A stretch of DNA of 64,000 nucleotides from Streptomyces sp. VRA16 Mangrove soil (GTDB taxonomy: Bacteria; Actinomycetota; Actinomycetes; Streptomycetales; Streptomycetaceae): assembly GCF_017377775.1 (NCBI RefSeq), contig NZ_JAFVLN010000004.1:1-64000 (forward strand). The letters are read 5' to 3'. The translations under genes were made by a program, and so were the position numbers. Of the stretch, positions 17,063 through 26,692 are shown piece after piece; the stretch's first letter is position 1, and every line of letters begins with the position of its first letter. The notes beneath the pieces were generated by a model. That model made no database searches, had not been told where the DNA came from, and worked only from the letters and a program-made list of their open reading frames with translations.

Positions 17063-18298
17063 TCACGGCGTGGTGCCGTCGGTGCTGTCGGTGGCGTCCG
17101 GGATCAGGCCGCCGCTGTCCGGCTGGTCGGGGGTGTCGGGGACCGCGTCGGGCCCGGTGTCCTGGTCCGTGGCACCGGTGTCGCCGCTGCCGAACGTGTC
17201 CCCGGTGTCCGAGGGGGTGTCGGAGGGCTGGTCGGTGCCGGGGGTGTCGCTGGTCGCCGCGTCACTGCCGGGCACGTCCGTGGAGGTGGTCGTGTCGGGG
17301 GTGGAGGGCTGTGTCGACGCCGGGGTCGGTGAGGGGCAGCCGGACGGCCAGGGGGACGGGGACGGGGACGGGCTGCCGGTGCCGTCGGTCGCCGTGGCGG
17401 TGACGGTGGGGCAGGCGGAGCTGGAGGTGCTGGGGCTCGTCGCGTCACCGGAGCTCGGTGAGGTGGTGCTCGGCGAGGGGGTCGGTGTCGTCGGGCTCGG
17501 GGTGGGGGTCGGCGTGGGCGGCGGGACCACGCGGTCGTGGTCGCCGTCGTCGCCGATCTTCCGCTCGATCCAGGTGTTGTTGACGATGTTGATGATGGTG
17601 ATGCTCTGGATGATCTTCGGCGCCGGGGTCACGACGACGACCCGCGTCGGCTCGTAGCCGCTCCAGGCCTGGCCCTGCCGGTTCGGCGTGCCCTGGAGGG
17701 CGACGGGCGACTTGAGCGGGTTGCCGCAGGCGCAGCGGACGCGCGGCACGCCGTGTCCGTCGACGAGGACGGCGGTGCCCGCCTGAAGGACCGACTGGAA
17801 CGTGGTGGCGCTGCCGTCGCGGTAGCCGTGGTTGGTCACGCGGGTGTCGGCGCGCAGCACGACGGGGGTGAGCCCGCGCAGGAAGCTCGGGATGTCGGCG
17901 CTGGAGATCCCGGAGGCGCCGGCGAACGCGCCGGCCTTGGCCCGGTCGGCGGTGAGGAAGCGGATCTGCTGTTCGACGTCGCAGCTGCCCAGGGCGTGGG
18001 TGCCGCCGTACAGGCCCGGGGTGGCGCCGGATATCTCCCGCACGCCCTGCTGGGTGGCGGAGGGGCTGCCGGTCGGTGACGGTTGCGGCGTTCGGGTGAC
18101 GGGCGGGGGGCTCGCGTCGGACGTGGCGGTGGAGTCGGTGAACGGGTCGGGGCCCTGTGCGGCGACGGGCTGCATGAACAGCTCGCCCTTGCCGTCGGCC
18201 GCGCTCTTGTCCCCGTCCCCGGAGCATCCGGCGAGCAGCAGGGCCGCGGATGCCCCGAGGGCCGTGACGAAGGTTCTGGTCCTGTTCCGTGCGCGCAC
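17063..18298 (-). CDS. DUF6777-like secreted lipoprotein with low-complexity tail
   Basis: A 411-residue lipoprotein: short arginine-rich leader, hydrophobic stretch and lipobox LLLAGC at about residues 19-24. The central domain (about 55-240) contains several cysteines (GSCDVEQQIRFL, RCACGNPL). The last about 150 residues are an extended Ser/Thr/Pro/Asp-rich tail with many SPSP, TPTPTP and SDTPSDTGD-like runs, probably a flexible wall-spanning segment. GTG 18298 was chosen for its GGGAGA ribosome-binding site five bases upstream. The DUF assignment rests on general resemblance to actinobacterial lipoproteins of this type; no function is known. Confidence 0.68.
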   Translation of the reverse strand: MRARNRTRTFVTALGASAALLLAGCSGDGDKSAADGKGELFMQPVAAQGPDPFTDSTATSDASPPPVTRTPQPSPTGSPSATQQGVREISGATPGLYGGTHALGSCDVEQQIRFLTADRAKAGAFAGASGISSADIPSFLRGLTPVVLRADTRVTNHGYRDGSATTFQSVLQAGTAVLVDGHGVPRVRCACGNPLKSPVALQGTPNRQGQAWSGYEPTRVVVVTPAPKIIQSITIINIVNNTWIERKIGDDGDHDRVVPPPTPTPTPSPTTPTPSPSTTSPSSGDATSPSTSSSACPTVTATATDGTGSPSPSPSPWPSGCPSPTPASTQPSTPDTTTSTDVPGSDAATSDTPGTDQPSDTPSDTGDTFGSGDTGATDQDTGPDAVPDTPDQPDSGGLIPDATDSTDGTTP

Positions 18299-18404
18299 GC
18301 GACTCTCCCACCTGTGCACCAGCGATATATCCTTATTGTCTGGACCGGGTGCGCATGGCCTGCAAGTCGTGACCTTGCCGGGAAAGGGGGCACACACTGG
18401 AGGT

Positions 18405-19811
18405 GTGGACTGGTTCTCTGCGTCCGACCACTGGCTGAGCCGCCTGGTGTTCCAGCGGGGTCTCGCGACGGTGTACCTCGTCGCGTTCACCGGGGCGGCG
18501 CTCCAGTTCCGGGCGTTGATCGGGGAGCGCGGGATGCTGCCGGTGCCGGCCTTCCTGGCGCGGGTGCCGTGGCGGCGGGCGCCGACGCTCTTCCGGCTGC
18601 GCTACTCGGACCGGATCTTCGCCGGGTGCGCCTGGACCGGTGCGGCGGTCGCGGCGGCGCTGCTCGCCGGCGCCGACGGGCTGCTGCCGCTGTGGGGCGC
18701 GATGGCTCTGTGGCTGGTGCCCTGGGTGCTGTACCTGTCGATCGTGAACGTCGGCCAGACCTGGTACGGCTTCGGCTGGGAGTCGCTGCTCCTGGAGGTC
18801 GGCTTCCTGGCCGTGTTCCTGGGGAACGACGAGGTGGCGCCGCCGGTCGTGGTCCTGTTCCTGCTGCGCTGGGTGCTGTTCCGCCTGGAGTTCGGGGCGG
18901 GGCTGATCAAGATGCGCGGGGACGCCTGCTGGCGCCGGCTGACCTGTCTCTCCTTCCACCACGAGACACAGCCGATGCCGGGCCCGCTGAGCTGGTTCTT
19001 CCACCATCTGCCGGGCCCCCTGCACCGGGTGGAGGCGGCGGCGAACCACGTCACCCAGCTCGTGGTCCCCTTCCTCCTGTTCACGCCGCAGCCGTACGCG
19101 AGCGTCGCGGCTGCCGTCATGACCGTCACGCAGCTGTGGCTGATCCTGTCCGGGAACTTCGCCTGGCTGAACTGGCTGACGGTCGTCCTCGCGACCTCGG
19201 TCCTGGATCTCTCCGCCCTGCGCACTCCACCGGATCTGCCGTCGCCCCCGCTCTGGTACGCGGTCCTCGTCCTGGCCCTGCTCGGGGTCGTCGCGGTGCT
19301 GAGTCTGCGCCCGGTGCGCAATCTGCTCTCCCGGCGCCAGTCCATGAACCGGTCGTACGACGCGCTGCACCTGGTGAACACGTACGGGGCGTTCGGCACG
19401 GTCGGCCGCGTCCGGCAGGAGATCGTGATCGAGGGCACGGCGGATCCGGTGCCACGGCACGGATCCGACTGGCGGGCCTACGAGTTCCGGGGCAAGCCGG
19501 GTGATCCGCGCCGGATGCCGCGGCAGTTCGCCCCGTACCATCTGCGGCTCGACTGGATGATGTGGTTCGCCGCGCTGTCGCCCGCGTACGCCCGCTCCTG
19601 GTTCGAGCCGTTCGTGGAGCGCTTGCTCGAAGGCGACCGGGACACGCTGCGGCTGCTGCGGCACTGCCCGTTCCCCGACGCGCCGCCCGTGTACGTACGG
19701 GCCCGGGTGTTCCGCTACCGGTACACGACGTGGGGCGAGCGGCGGGCGTCGGGGGCGTGGTGGGAGCGGACCTATGTGCGGGAGTTCCTGCCGCCGACCC
19801 GGCTGAGGTAG
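18405..19811 (+). CDS. Lipase maturation factor family membrane protein
   Basis: A 468-residue polytopic protein with about 8-9 hydrophobic segments in the first 320 residues. It carries family landmarks such as WYGFGWESLLLEVGFLAVFLG, FGAGLIKMRGD, CWRRLTCLSFHHETQPMPGPLSWFFHHLP and VNTYGAFGTVGRVRQEI. It ends with a soluble domain (about 325-468). Eukaryotic LMF1 is an ER factor for lipase folding; the role of bacterial homologues is unproven. GTG 18405 follows GGAGG closely. Its 3' end overlaps the convergent amidohydrolase gene by 40 bases. Confidence 0.9.
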   Translation: MDWFSASDHWLSRLVFQRGLATVYLVAFTGAALQFRALIGERGMLPVPAFLARVPWRRAPTLFRLRYSDRIFAGCAWTGAAVAAALLAGADGLLPLWGAMALWLVPWVLYLSIVNVGQTWYGFGWESLLLEVGFLAVFLGNDEVAPPVVVLFLLRWVLFRLEFGAGLIKMRGDACWRRLTCLSFHHETQPMPGPLSWFFHHLPGPLHRVEAAANHVTQLVVPFLLFTPQPYASVAAAVMTVTQLWLILSGNFAWLNWLTVVLATSVLDLSALRTPPDLPSPPLWYAVLVLALLGVVAVLSLRPVRNLLSRRQSMNRSYDALHLVNTYGAFGTVGRVRQEIVIEGTADPVPRHGSDWRAYEFRGKPGDPRRMPRQFAPYHLRLDWMMWFAALSPAYARSWFEPFVERLLEGDRDTLRLLRHCPFPDAPPVYVRARVFRYRYTTWGERRASGAWWERTYVREFLPPTRLR

Positions 19812-20632
19812 GTCCGGCGGGCCGTGCCGGAGAAGACGTCCTCGTCCCTGCCGCCGACCAGCTCCATTGCGGCGTCGACGACTTGGGCGTAGGTCGCCGC
19901 GAGGGTGCACACCGGCCAGTCCGAGCCGAACATCACGCGCTCGGTGCCGAACGCGCCAAGGGCCGTGTCGGCGTAGGGGCGGAGGGCGTCGACGGTCCAG
20001 GTGGACCAGTCGGCCTCGGTCACCATCCCGGAGAGTTTGCAGACGGTGTTGGGCAGCGCGGCGAGGGCGCGGAGCTCGGCGCGCCACGGGTCGAGCCGCC
20101 CGGCCGCGATCTCCGGCTTCCCCAAGTGGTCAAGGACGAAGGTGAGTTCGGGGTGGGCGGCGGCGACCTTGACGCAGGCGGGCATCTGGTGGGCCTGGAC
20201 CAGGAGGTCATAGACCAGCCCGGCGTCGGCGACCGCGGCGAGGCCGCGCCGTACGTCGGGGCGGAGCAGCCAGTCAGGGTCGGACTCCCCCTGCACCGGG
20301 TGGCGGACGGCCACCAGGTGGTGTCCGCCCGGGAGTTCGCGCAGCCGGGCCAGTTCGTCGGCGACGTCGGGGCGGGCCAGGTCCACCCAGCCGACGACGG
20401 CGGCGACGAGGTCGCTGCGGTCGGCGAGCGCCAGGAACTCGGGGGTCTCCTCGGCGACCGGCACCGTCTGCACGAGCACGGTGCCGGTCACGCCGGCGGC
20501 GCGCGCCTGCGGGAGCAGGTCGTCGAGCGCGAAGTCCCGCCGGATGGGCGCGAGTTCGGGTCCGGTGATCCAGTCCTGGTCGCGCACCGCGAGGTCCCAC
20601 ACGTGGTGGTGGGCGTCGATGACGCCCGTCAC
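19772..20632 (-). CDS. Amidohydrolase family L-fuconolactonase
   Basis: A 286-residue metal-dependent hydrolase of the COG3618/amidohydrolase-2 type. Motifs are VIDAHHHVWD (HxH), VLDHLGKP and MFGSDWPVC near the C-terminus. Family members next to L-fuconate dehydratase hydrolyse L-fucono-1,5-lactone to L-fuconate, and its place in this operon supports that role. GTG 20632 overlaps the mutarotase stop by four bases (GTGA). It is the last gene of the fucose operon, and its 3' end runs 40 bases into the oppositely transcribed lipase maturation factor gene, a shared antisense tail. Confidence 0.86.
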   Translation of the reverse strand: MTGVIDAHHHVWDLAVRDQDWITGPELAPIRRDFALDDLLPQARAAGVTGTVLVQTVPVAEETPEFLALADRSDLVAAVVGWVDLARPDVADELARLRELPGGHHLVAVRHPVQGESDPDWLLRPDVRRGLAAVADAGLVYDLLVQAHQMPACVKVAAAHPELTFVLDHLGKPEIAAGRLDPWRAELRALAALPNTVCKLSGMVTEADWSTWTVDALRPYADTALGAFGTERVMFGSDWPVCTLAATYAQVVDAAMELVGGRDEDVFSGTARRTYLSRVGGRNSRT

Positions 20633-20943
20633 GGCAGCTCCCAGACCACGGGGAGGCCGGCGTCCGCGCCCTCGGCGGTGTAGTCGTGGACGACGTCGAG
20701 GAGTTCGGCCATCCGGGCCTGCCAGGCGATGTTGACGGGCAGCCGGTCGAGTTCGGCGAGCAGGCGTGCGTAGTCCTCGCAGTCCAGGACGTGGAACAGG
20801 TCGGTGCCGCTGCGCCAGATCGTCCACTCTTTGGCGCCCGCCGCCCGGATGGCGGCGACGAGTTCGCCGGGGACCTCGCGGTGGGCGGCCTCGTACTCCT
20901 CTATGCGGTCGGCGCGGACCTTGGTGTGCAGGGCGACTCTCAC
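20629..20943 (-). CDS. L-rhamnose/L-fucose mutarotase (RhaM-type, DUF718)
   Basis: A 104-residue alpha/beta-barrel dimer-type protein that interconverts pyranose anomers. The pattern EEYEAAHREVPGEL matches the active-site region of RhaM around its catalytic His, followed by GAKEWTIW and NIAWQARM. RhaM-type (COG3254) mutarotases also occur in bacterial L-fucose operons together with L-fuconate dehydratase, so fucose is the likelier substrate here. It overlaps both neighbours by four bases. Confidence 0.88.
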   Translation of the reverse strand: MRVALHTKVRADRIEEYEAAHREVPGELVAAIRAAGAKEWTIWRSGTDLFHVLDCEDYARLLAELDRLPVNIAWQARMAELLDVVHDYTAEGADAGLPVVWELP

Positions 20944-21962
20944 GCGGACGGCTCCTCTTCACGGGTTCCGGGGGTCGGGACGTCGGCGGCCAGGAGGTTC
21001 TTGTCGCGGGCCTCCTGCCACAACGCGGCGGGCACCTCGGCGGTGAACTGCGCGACGGTGTCGCTGACTTCGGCCGCGCTGCGGGTGCCGACGAGGACGC
21101 CGGTGACGGCCGGGTGCCCGCCGGGGAAGGCGAGGGCGGCAGCCCGCAGCGTGGTGCCGTGGCGCTCGGCCAGCGCCTGCCACTTCAGGGCGCGCTCGAC
21201 GAGGGCGGGCGCGGCGCGACCGTAGTCGAAGGTGGCGCCCTGCTTCGGGTCGGCCAGCAGGCCCGAGTTGAAGACACCGCCGACGATCACGGAGACACCG
21301 CGTTCGGTGGCGGCGGGCAGCAGCCGGGACAGCGCCCGCTGGTCGAGGAGGCTGTAGCGGCCGGCGCAGAGCACGACGTCGACGTCGGTGTCGCGCACGA
21401 AGCGGGTCAGCATCCCGGCCTGGTTCATGCCCGCGCCGATCGCGCCGACCACGCCTTCGGCGCGCAGCCGCTCCAGCTCCGGGTACGCCTCGCCGAAGGC
21501 CTGCTCGGCGTGGTCGTCGGGATCGTGCAGGTAGACCACGTCGATCCGGTCCAGGCCGAGCCGTCCGAGGCTGTCCTCGATCGAGCGGCGCACGCCCGCC
21601 GCGCTGAAGTCCCAGACGCGGCGGTGCGTGGCGGGCGTCGCGAAGCCGTGGGCGCTGTCGTCTCCCCCGGCGCCGCCGGCGCCCCCGTCGTCGGCCGGTT
21701 CCAGGAGCCGGCCGACCTTGGTGGACAGGGTGTACGAGCCCGTGGGCCGGGTCCGCAGGAACTCGCCGACGCGGCGCTCGGACACGCCGACGCCGTAGTG
21801 CGGGGCGGTGTCGAAGTACCGGATCCCGGCGTCCCAGGCGGTGTCGAGCGCGGCGTACGCCTCGTCGTCGCGGACCGGGGTGAACAGATTGCCTATGACG
21901 GCGGCGCCGAAGCCCAGTGCGGTGACGGGGACGTCGGTGCGGCCCAGGGTGCGGGTGCGCAT
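20940..21962 (-). CDS. Aldo/keto reductase, probable L-fucose dehydrogenase
   Basis: A 340-residue AKR. The catalytic tetrad is visible: the Asp/Tyr pair in YFDTAPHYG, Lys in LSTKVG and His in VYLHDPDD. It resembles the pyridoxal/fucose dehydrogenase branch of the family. In this operon it would oxidise L-fucose to L-fucono-1,5-lactone with NAD(P)+, the first step of the oxidative pathway. A Gly/Ala/Asp-rich insertion (EPADDGGAGGAGGDDS) sits in one loop. The stop overlaps the mutarotase start; 5 bases separate its start from the SDR stop. Confidence 0.86.
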   Translation of the reverse strand: MRTRTLGRTDVPVTALGFGAAVIGNLFTPVRDDEAYAALDTAWDAGIRYFDTAPHYGVGVSERRVGEFLRTRPTGSYTLSTKVGRLLEPADDGGAGGAGGDDSAHGFATPATHRRVWDFSAAGVRRSIEDSLGRLGLDRIDVVYLHDPDDHAEQAFGEAYPELERLRAEGVVGAIGAGMNQAGMLTRFVRDTDVDVVLCAGRYSLLDQRALSRLLPAATERGVSVIVGGVFNSGLLADPKQGATFDYGRAAPALVERALKWQALAERHGTTLRAAALAFPGGHPAVTGVLVGTRSAAEVSDTVAQFTAEVPAALWQEARDKNLLAADVPTPGTREEEPSA

Positions 21963-21967
21963 CGGGG

Positions 21968-22723
21968 TCACTGTCCCGCGGGGCGCAGGCGCAGGCCCTG
22001 CATGCCGCCGTCGACGGCGAGGGAGGTGCCGGTGGTGGCGCCGGAGAGCGGGCTCGCCAGGTAGGCGACGGCGCCCGCGACCTCGTCGGCGCTGACGAGG
22101 CGTCCGGTGGGCTGGCGGGCTTCGAGGGCGGCGCGCTCGGCGGCCGGGTCGTCGGCGTTGTCGAGGAGCCGGCCGATCCAGGGGGTGTCCGCGGTGCCGG
22201 GGTTCACGCAGTTGACGCGGATGCCCTCGCGTATGTGGTCGGCGGCCATGGCGAGCGTGAGGGAGTACACGGCGCCCTTGGACGCGGAGTACAGCGCGCG
22301 CTGCGGCAGGCCCGCGGTGGCGGCGATGGAGCAGGTGTTGACGATCGCGGCGTGCGCCGAGTCCCGGAGCGCGGGCAGGGCGGCGCGGGAGACGCGCACC
22401 ATGCCGAGGACGTTGACGTCGAGGACGCGGTGCCATTCGGCGTCGTCGTTGTCGGCGACGGTGCCCTGGGCGCCGATCCCCGCGTTGTTGACGAGGATGT
22501 CGAGGCCGCCGAGGTCGGCGACGGCCGCGGTGACGGCGGCCCGTACGGTCTCGTCGTCGGTGACGTCGGCGGCGTAACCGCGCAGCGGCTTCTCCACGGC
22601 GCTGATGTCCCGGTCCAGGACGGCGACGTCGGCGCCGCGGGCGGCGAGGAGGTCGGCGGTGGCGCGGCCGAGGCCGGAGGCGCCGCCGGTGACGAGGGCC
22701 TTGAGTCCCTGGAAGTCGGTCAT
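21968..22723 (-). CDS. SDR dehydrogenase, probable 2-keto-3-deoxy-L-fuconate dehydrogenase
   Basis: A classical short-chain dehydrogenase of 251 residues with TGGASGLG (cofactor binding), NNAG (active-site Asn), a Ser in NTCSIAA, YSASK (catalytic Tyr/Lys) and the NPGTADTPW loop. The early VLDRDIS acidic residue suggests NAD(H). Given the dehydratase directly upstream, the likely reaction is oxidation of 2-keto-3-deoxy-L-fuconate to the 2,4-diketo acid. The start ATG overlaps the dehydratase stop (ATGA). Confidence 0.87.
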   Translation of the reverse strand: MTDFQGLKALVTGGASGLGRATADLLAARGADVAVLDRDISAVEKPLRGYAADVTDDETVRAAVTAAVADLGGLDILVNNAGIGAQGTVADNDDAEWHRVLDVNVLGMVRVSRAALPALRDSAHAAIVNTCSIAATAGLPQRALYSASKGAVYSLTLAMAADHIREGIRVNCVNPGTADTPWIGRLLDNADDPAAERAALEARQPTGRLVSADEVAGAVAYLASPLSGATTGTSLAVDGGMQGLRLRPAGQ

Positions 22724-24081
22724 GCCGCTGCTCCGTTCGTGTGCGGGGTGTGCTGCTGCCCTGCCCGGTCCTTCACCCAGAACTCGCCGTCGGGGAAGGT
22801 GAATTCGGCGATGGACTCCGGCCGCATGGTGGCGGAGAAGCCGGGGGCGGTGGGCGCGGCGTAATGGCCGTCGCGCAGGACGACCGGGTCGGTGAAGTGG
22901 CCGTGGAGATGGTCGACGTACTCGATGACGCGGTTCTCGGTGGTCCCGGTGACGGCGACGTAGTCGAACATCGAGAGGTGCTGGACGAGTTCGCACAGGC
23001 CGACGCCGCCCGCGTGCGGGCAGACGGGGACGCCGAACTCGGCGGCGAGCAGCAGGATGGCGAGGTTCTCGTTGACGCCGCCGACGCGGGCGGCGTCGAT
23101 CTGCAGGATGTCGATGGCGCCGGCCTGGAGGAGCTGCTTGAACACGATGCGGTTCTGGACGTGTTCGCCGGTGGCGACCTTGACGGGGCCGACGGCCTCG
23201 CGGATCGCGGCGTGCCCGAGGACGTCGTCGGGGCTGGTCGGCTCCTCCACCCAGTACGGGTCGAAGTCGGCGAGGGCGCGGGTCCAGCGGATCGCCTCGT
23301 CGACGTTCCAGCGCTGGTTGGCGTCGATGGCCATCCGGATGTCGGGGCCGATGACCTCGCGGGCGGTGCGGCAGCGGCGGATGTCGTCGTCGAGGTCGGC
23401 GCCGACCTTCAGCTTGATCTGGGTGAAGCCGTCGGCGACGGCCTCCCGGGCGAGCCGGCTGAGCTTCTCGTCGCTGTAGCCGAGCCAGCCGGGCGAGGTG
23501 GTGTAGCCCGGGTAGCCGCGGTCGAGGAGGGTCGCGGTGCGCTCGGCGGCGCCCTGCCTGCCCGACCGCAGGAGTTCCAGGGCGCGTTCGGGGGTGAGGG
23601 CGTCCGCGATGTAACGGAAGTCGATCTGGGAGACGAGCCACTCGGGGTCCGCCTCGGCGAGCAGCCGCCACAGCGGCTTCTCGGCCCGCTTGGCCGCCAG
23701 GTCCCACACCGCGTTGACGACCGCGCCGATCGCCATGTGCATCACGCCCTTCTCGGGCCCCAGCCAGCGCAGTTGGCTGTCCCCGATGAGGTCGCGGTTG
23801 ATGCTGCCCGGGTCGGCGCACAGCTCCTCCACCGGGCGGCCGACGACATGGTGGCGCAGGGCGTTGATCGCAGCGACCTGGACGTCGTTGCCGCGGCCGA
23901 TGGTGAACGTGAAGCCGTGCCCCTCGTGCCCGTCACCGGCGTCGGTGCGCAGCACGACGTAGGCGGCGGAGTAGTCGGGGTCGGGGTTCATGGCGTCGGA
24001 GCCGTCCAGTTCCCTGGAGGTCGGGAACCGGATGTCGTAGGTGTCGACCGCGGTGACGCGGGGGGTGGTGGTTGGGGGCAC
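22720..24081 (-). CDS. L-fuconate dehydratase (enolase superfamily)
   Basis: A 453-residue enolase-superfamily enzyme. All catalytic parts of the FucD/ENOSF1 family are present: Lys223 and Lys225 in IKLKVG, the metal ligands Asp253 (DANQRW), Glu279/280 (VEEPTSPDD) and Glu306 (TGEHVQNR), and the general base His356 in [15 protein letters not shown]. It dehydrates L-fuconate to 2-keto-3-deoxy-L-fuconate. This is the most diagnostic gene of the operon: the [13 protein letters not shown] block and the TSPDD extension separate FucD from mandelate racemase and rhamnonate dehydratase relatives. It starts with GTG. Confidence 0.94.
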   Translation of the reverse strand: MPPTTTPRVTAVDTYDIRFPTSRELDGSDAMNPDPDYSAAYVVLRTDAGDGHEGHGFTFTIGRGNDVQVAAINALRHHVVGRPVEELCADPGSINRDLIGDSQLRWLGPEKGVMHMAIGAVVNAVWDLAAKRAEKPLWRLLAEADPEWLVSQIDFRYIADALTPERALELLRSGRQGAAERTATLLDRGYPGYTTSPGWLGYSDEKLSRLAREAVADGFTQIKLKVGADLDDDIRRCRTAREVIGPDIRMAIDANQRWNVDEAIRWTRALADFDPYWVEEPTSPDDVLGHAAIREAVGPVKVATGEHVQNRIVFKQLLQAGAIDILQIDAARVGGVNENLAILLLAAEFGVPVCPHAGGVGLCELVQHLSMFDYVAVTGTTENRVIEYVDHLHGHFTDPVVLRDGHYAAPTAPGFSATMRPESIAEFTFPDGEFWVKDRAGQQHTPHTNGAAA

Positions 24082-24129
24082 GGGATGCCTTTCGGGCAGG
24101 GGGCCGCCGGGGCGGCCGGGACGGTGCCG

Positions 24130-25164
24130 TCAGTCCTGGGCGCGGCCGGTGGTGACGCGGGCGATCATCAGCGCGAGCAGGATGATTCCGCCGTAGATGG
24201 CCTGGATCCAGAAGGACGGCACCTGGGCGAGGGTGAGGAGGTTCTGTACGACGCCGAGGAGCAGGACTCCGGTGAGCGCGCCGAACATGGTGCCCTTGCC
24301 GCCGTCGAGGCTGATGCCGCCGATGACGGCGGCGGCGAACACCGTGAAGATCATGTTGTTGCCCTGGTTGGCGCTGATGGCGCCGACGTAGCCGGTCTGC
24401 ATGATGCCGCCGACGGAGGCGAGCACACCGGCGACGACGAACACGCCGAGCATGACGCGCTCGACACGGATGCCGGCGGCGCGCGCCGCGTCCGCGTTGC
24501 CGCCGATCGCGTACAGGGCGCGGCCGACGCGGTGGTACTTGAGGACGAGGCCGGCCACGCCGAAGCAGACGGCGGACAGCCAGACGGACAGGGGGACGCG
24601 CAGGAACGTCGTCGTGGCCAGCGAGAAGAACGAGTCCGGCATGCCGAACAGGGTCTTGCCCTTGGTGGCGCCGACGAGCAGGCCGCGCAGCACGATCAGC
24701 ATCGCCAGGGTGACGATGAACGCGTTGAGCTTGAACCTCACGACGAGGATGCCGTTGAAGGCGCCGATGACCCCGCCGACGACGAGGACGGCGAGCAGCG
24801 CGAGCGCGGCCGGGAACTCGGTGCCCCAGCCGGACTGGGACGCGGGCAGCACGAGCAGCGCGCCCACGGCGGGCGCGATGCCGACGACGGATTCCAGGGA
24901 CAGGTCGAACTTGCCGGTGATCAGGACCAGGGACTCGGCGAGCACGACCATGGCGAGGGCCGCGGACGCGCCGAGGATGGAGATCAGGTTGCGCTCGGTG
25001 AGGAAGGAGTCGTTGACGATCGCCCCGAGGATCATCAGCAGCAACAGGGCCGGGACGAGCGCGAGTTCACGGGCCCGGCGCAGCAGGACGTTCTTGCCGG
25101 TGCCGCCGCCGGGGCGGGCCGGGGCGCTCGTCGCCGGGGCCGACGCGGCCTTGATGTCAGCCAT
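24130..25164 (-). CDS. Sugar ABC transporter permease (RbsC type)
   Basis: A 344-residue permease with about nine to ten membrane helices after a 35-residue cytoplasmic leader. Family landmarks are LVLITGKFDLSLESVVG, NAFIVTLAMLIVLRGL, IGGNADAARAAGIRVERV and the C-terminal DGGKGTMFGALTGVLLLGVVQN. It should form the channel of the importer with the ATPase and binding protein upstream; its start overlaps the ATPase stop by 8 bases. A 48-base gap separates it from the dehydratase gene. L-fucose is the inferred substrate, from the operon. Confidence 0.92.
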   Translation of the reverse strand: MADIKAASAPATSAPARPGGGTGKNVLLRRARELALVPALLLLMILGAIVNDSFLTERNLISILGASAALAMVVLAESLVLITGKFDLSLESVVGIAPAVGALLVLPASQSGWGTEFPAALALLAVLVVGGVIGAFNGILVVRFKLNAFIVTLAMLIVLRGLLVGATKGKTLFGMPDSFFSLATTTFLRVPLSVWLSAVCFGVAGLVLKYHRVGRALYAIGGNADAARAAGIRVERVMLGVFVVAGVLASVGGIMQTGYVGAISANQGNNMIFTVFAAAVIGGISLDGGKGTMFGALTGVLLLGVVQNLLTLAQVPSFWIQAIYGGIILLALMIARVTTGRAQD

Positions 25165-26692
25165 GGTGGTCTCCTTGGACTCCCTCGATGGAGGCGATCA
25201 GCTCGTGGTCGTGCCAGCCCGCCGCGTGCTCGGCGACGACCCGGCCGTGGAACAGCACGAGCACCCGGTCGCAGCGCCGCAGGTCGTCGAGTTCGTCGGA
25301 GACCACGAGGACGGCGGTGCCGTCGTCGCGGGCGCTGTCGACGCGGCGCAGCAGGGACTCCTTGGACTTCACGTCGACGCCGGCGGTGGGGTTGATGAGG
25401 ACGAGCAGCCGCGGGTCGGAGGCGAGGGCGCGGGCCATCACGACCTTCTGCGCGTTGCCCCCGGACAGGTCGGAGACCGGCTGGTCCGGGCCCTCGGCGT
25501 GGATGTCGAGACGCTCGATGAGATCGCGGGCGAAGGCCCGCTTGCGGTCGGTGCCGACGAATCCGTACCGGCCGAGCCGGCCGAGGACGGACATCGTCGC
25601 GTTGTCGCCGATGGACATGCCGGTGACGAGGCCCTGATCGTGCCGGTCGCGCGGCACACAGCCGACCCCCGCCGCGAGCGCCGCCGACACGTCACCGAAC
25701 GGCAGTGGTTCGCCGTCGAGTCGAGCGGTGCCGGAGGTCGGGGTGTGCAGTCCGGCCAGCGACTCGGCCAGGTTGATCTTGCCGCTGCCGCTGGATCCGG
25801 CGAGGCCGACGACCTCACCGCGGCGCACGGTCAGATCGACGTCGGCGTACGTGTCCGAGGTCAGGCCCCGTACGTCGAGGACGACCGGGGCGCCGGCCCG
25901 CTGAGCCCCGTCCTGCTCCACGACGGCTTCGGCCGCGGCGGCGGCCTGCTCGGCGACCACCTCGCCCGCCATGGCCTCGACCAGGGCGGGGCGCGGAAGT
26001 TCGGCGACCGGCGCGGTGGTGATCCAGCGGGCGTCGCGCAGCACGGTGACCGTCTGGCAGACCTCGTACACCTCCTGGAGGTGGTGCGAGATGAACAGGA
26101 ACGTGACGCCAGAGTCCTGCAGCGAGCGCATCCGCGCGAAGAGCCGCTCGATCTCCTTGTTGTCGAGCTGCGCGGTCGGCTCGTCGAGGACGATGAAGCG
26201 GGCGCCCTGGCTCAACGCGCGGGCGATCTCGACCATTTGGCGGTCCTCGACCTTGAGGTCGGCGGTGCGCGCGTCGGGGTCGACGTGGATGTCCCAGGTG
26301 TGCAGCAGCCGTTCGGCCTCGGCCCGCAGCTTCTTCCAGCTGAAGAAGCCGCGGCGGGACTCGGGCTGCCGGTTGATGAACAGGTTCTCGGCGACGGTCA
26401 GTTCGGGGACGACGGTGGGCTTCTGGTAGACGCAGGCCACCTTCGCCCGCCATGCCGCGCGGTCGCCGAGCGGCGGCGCGGGCTCGCCGTCGAACAACAG
26501 CGTGCCCGCGTCCGGCGCCTGAAGGCCCGTCAGGACGGTGACGAGGGTGGACTTGCCCGCGCCGTTGCGGCCGACCAGCGCGTGGGACTCGCCCGCACGC
26601 ACGGTGAGCCGGCCGTCGGCGAGGGCGACCGTGGGCCCGTACCGTTTGGCGATGCCCGTCGCTTCCACCAACGGGGCTGCGGGAGACGTCAT
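25157..26692 (-). CDS. Sugar ABC transporter ATPase (RbsA type, two nucleotide-binding domains)
   Basis: A 511-residue double ATPase. The first domain has Walker A GRNGAGKST and Walker B FIVLDEPTA, but its ABC signature is degenerate (LKVEDRQ instead of LSVGxxQ). The second has a modified Walker A (GSSGSGKIN), a good signature DLSGGNAQK and LVLINPTAGVDVKSK, where the usual DEP is replaced by NP. Domain asymmetry is normal for carbohydrate-uptake type 2 systems, though both changes merit note. It overlaps the permease by 8 bases and the binding-protein gene by 4 (ATGA). Confidence 0.92.
   Translation of the reverse strand: MTSPAAPLVEATGIAKRYGPTVALADGRLTVRAGESHALVGRNGAGKSTLVTVLTGLQAPDAGTLLFDGEPAPPLGDRAAWRAKVACVYQKPTVVPELTVAENLFINRQPESRRGFFSWKKLRAEAERLLHTWDIHVDPDARTADLKVEDRQMVEIARALSQGARFIVLDEPTAQLDNKEIERLFARMRSLQDSGVTFLFISHHLQEVYEVCQTVTVLRDARWITTAPVAELPRPALVEAMAGEVVAEQAAAAAEAVVEQDGAQRAGAPVVLDVRGLTSDTYADVDLTVRRGEVVGLAGSSGSGKINLAESLAGLHTPTSGTARLDGEPLPFGDVSAALAAGVGCVPRDRHDQGLVTGMSIGDNATMSVLGRLGRYGFVGTDRKRAFARDLIERLDIHAEGPDQPVSDLSGGNAQKVVMARALASDPRLLVLINPTAGVDVKSKESLLRRVDSARDDGTAVLVVSDELDDLRRCDRVLVLFHGRVVAEHAAGWHDHELIASIEGVQGDHHG

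Noticed and set aside
14400..17657. A 1085-codon plus-strand frame
   Set aside because: It lies antisense to the glycosylase and SpoIIE-type genes, has Gly/Val/Ala-biased composition and no domain; GC bias opens such frames in Streptomyces.
20629..24081. Reading the operon as L-rhamnose catabolism because of the RhaM-type mutarotase
   Set aside because: The dehydratase has the FucD/ENOSF1 signature rather than that of rhamnonate dehydratase, and RhaM-type mutarotases also occur in fucose operons.
22741..25395. An 884-codon plus-strand frame opposite the fucose operon
   Set aside because: It is the mirror of the dehydratase and permease genes, with repetitive Asp/Gly/Val/Ala composition; the minus-strand genes carry complete catalytic motifs.
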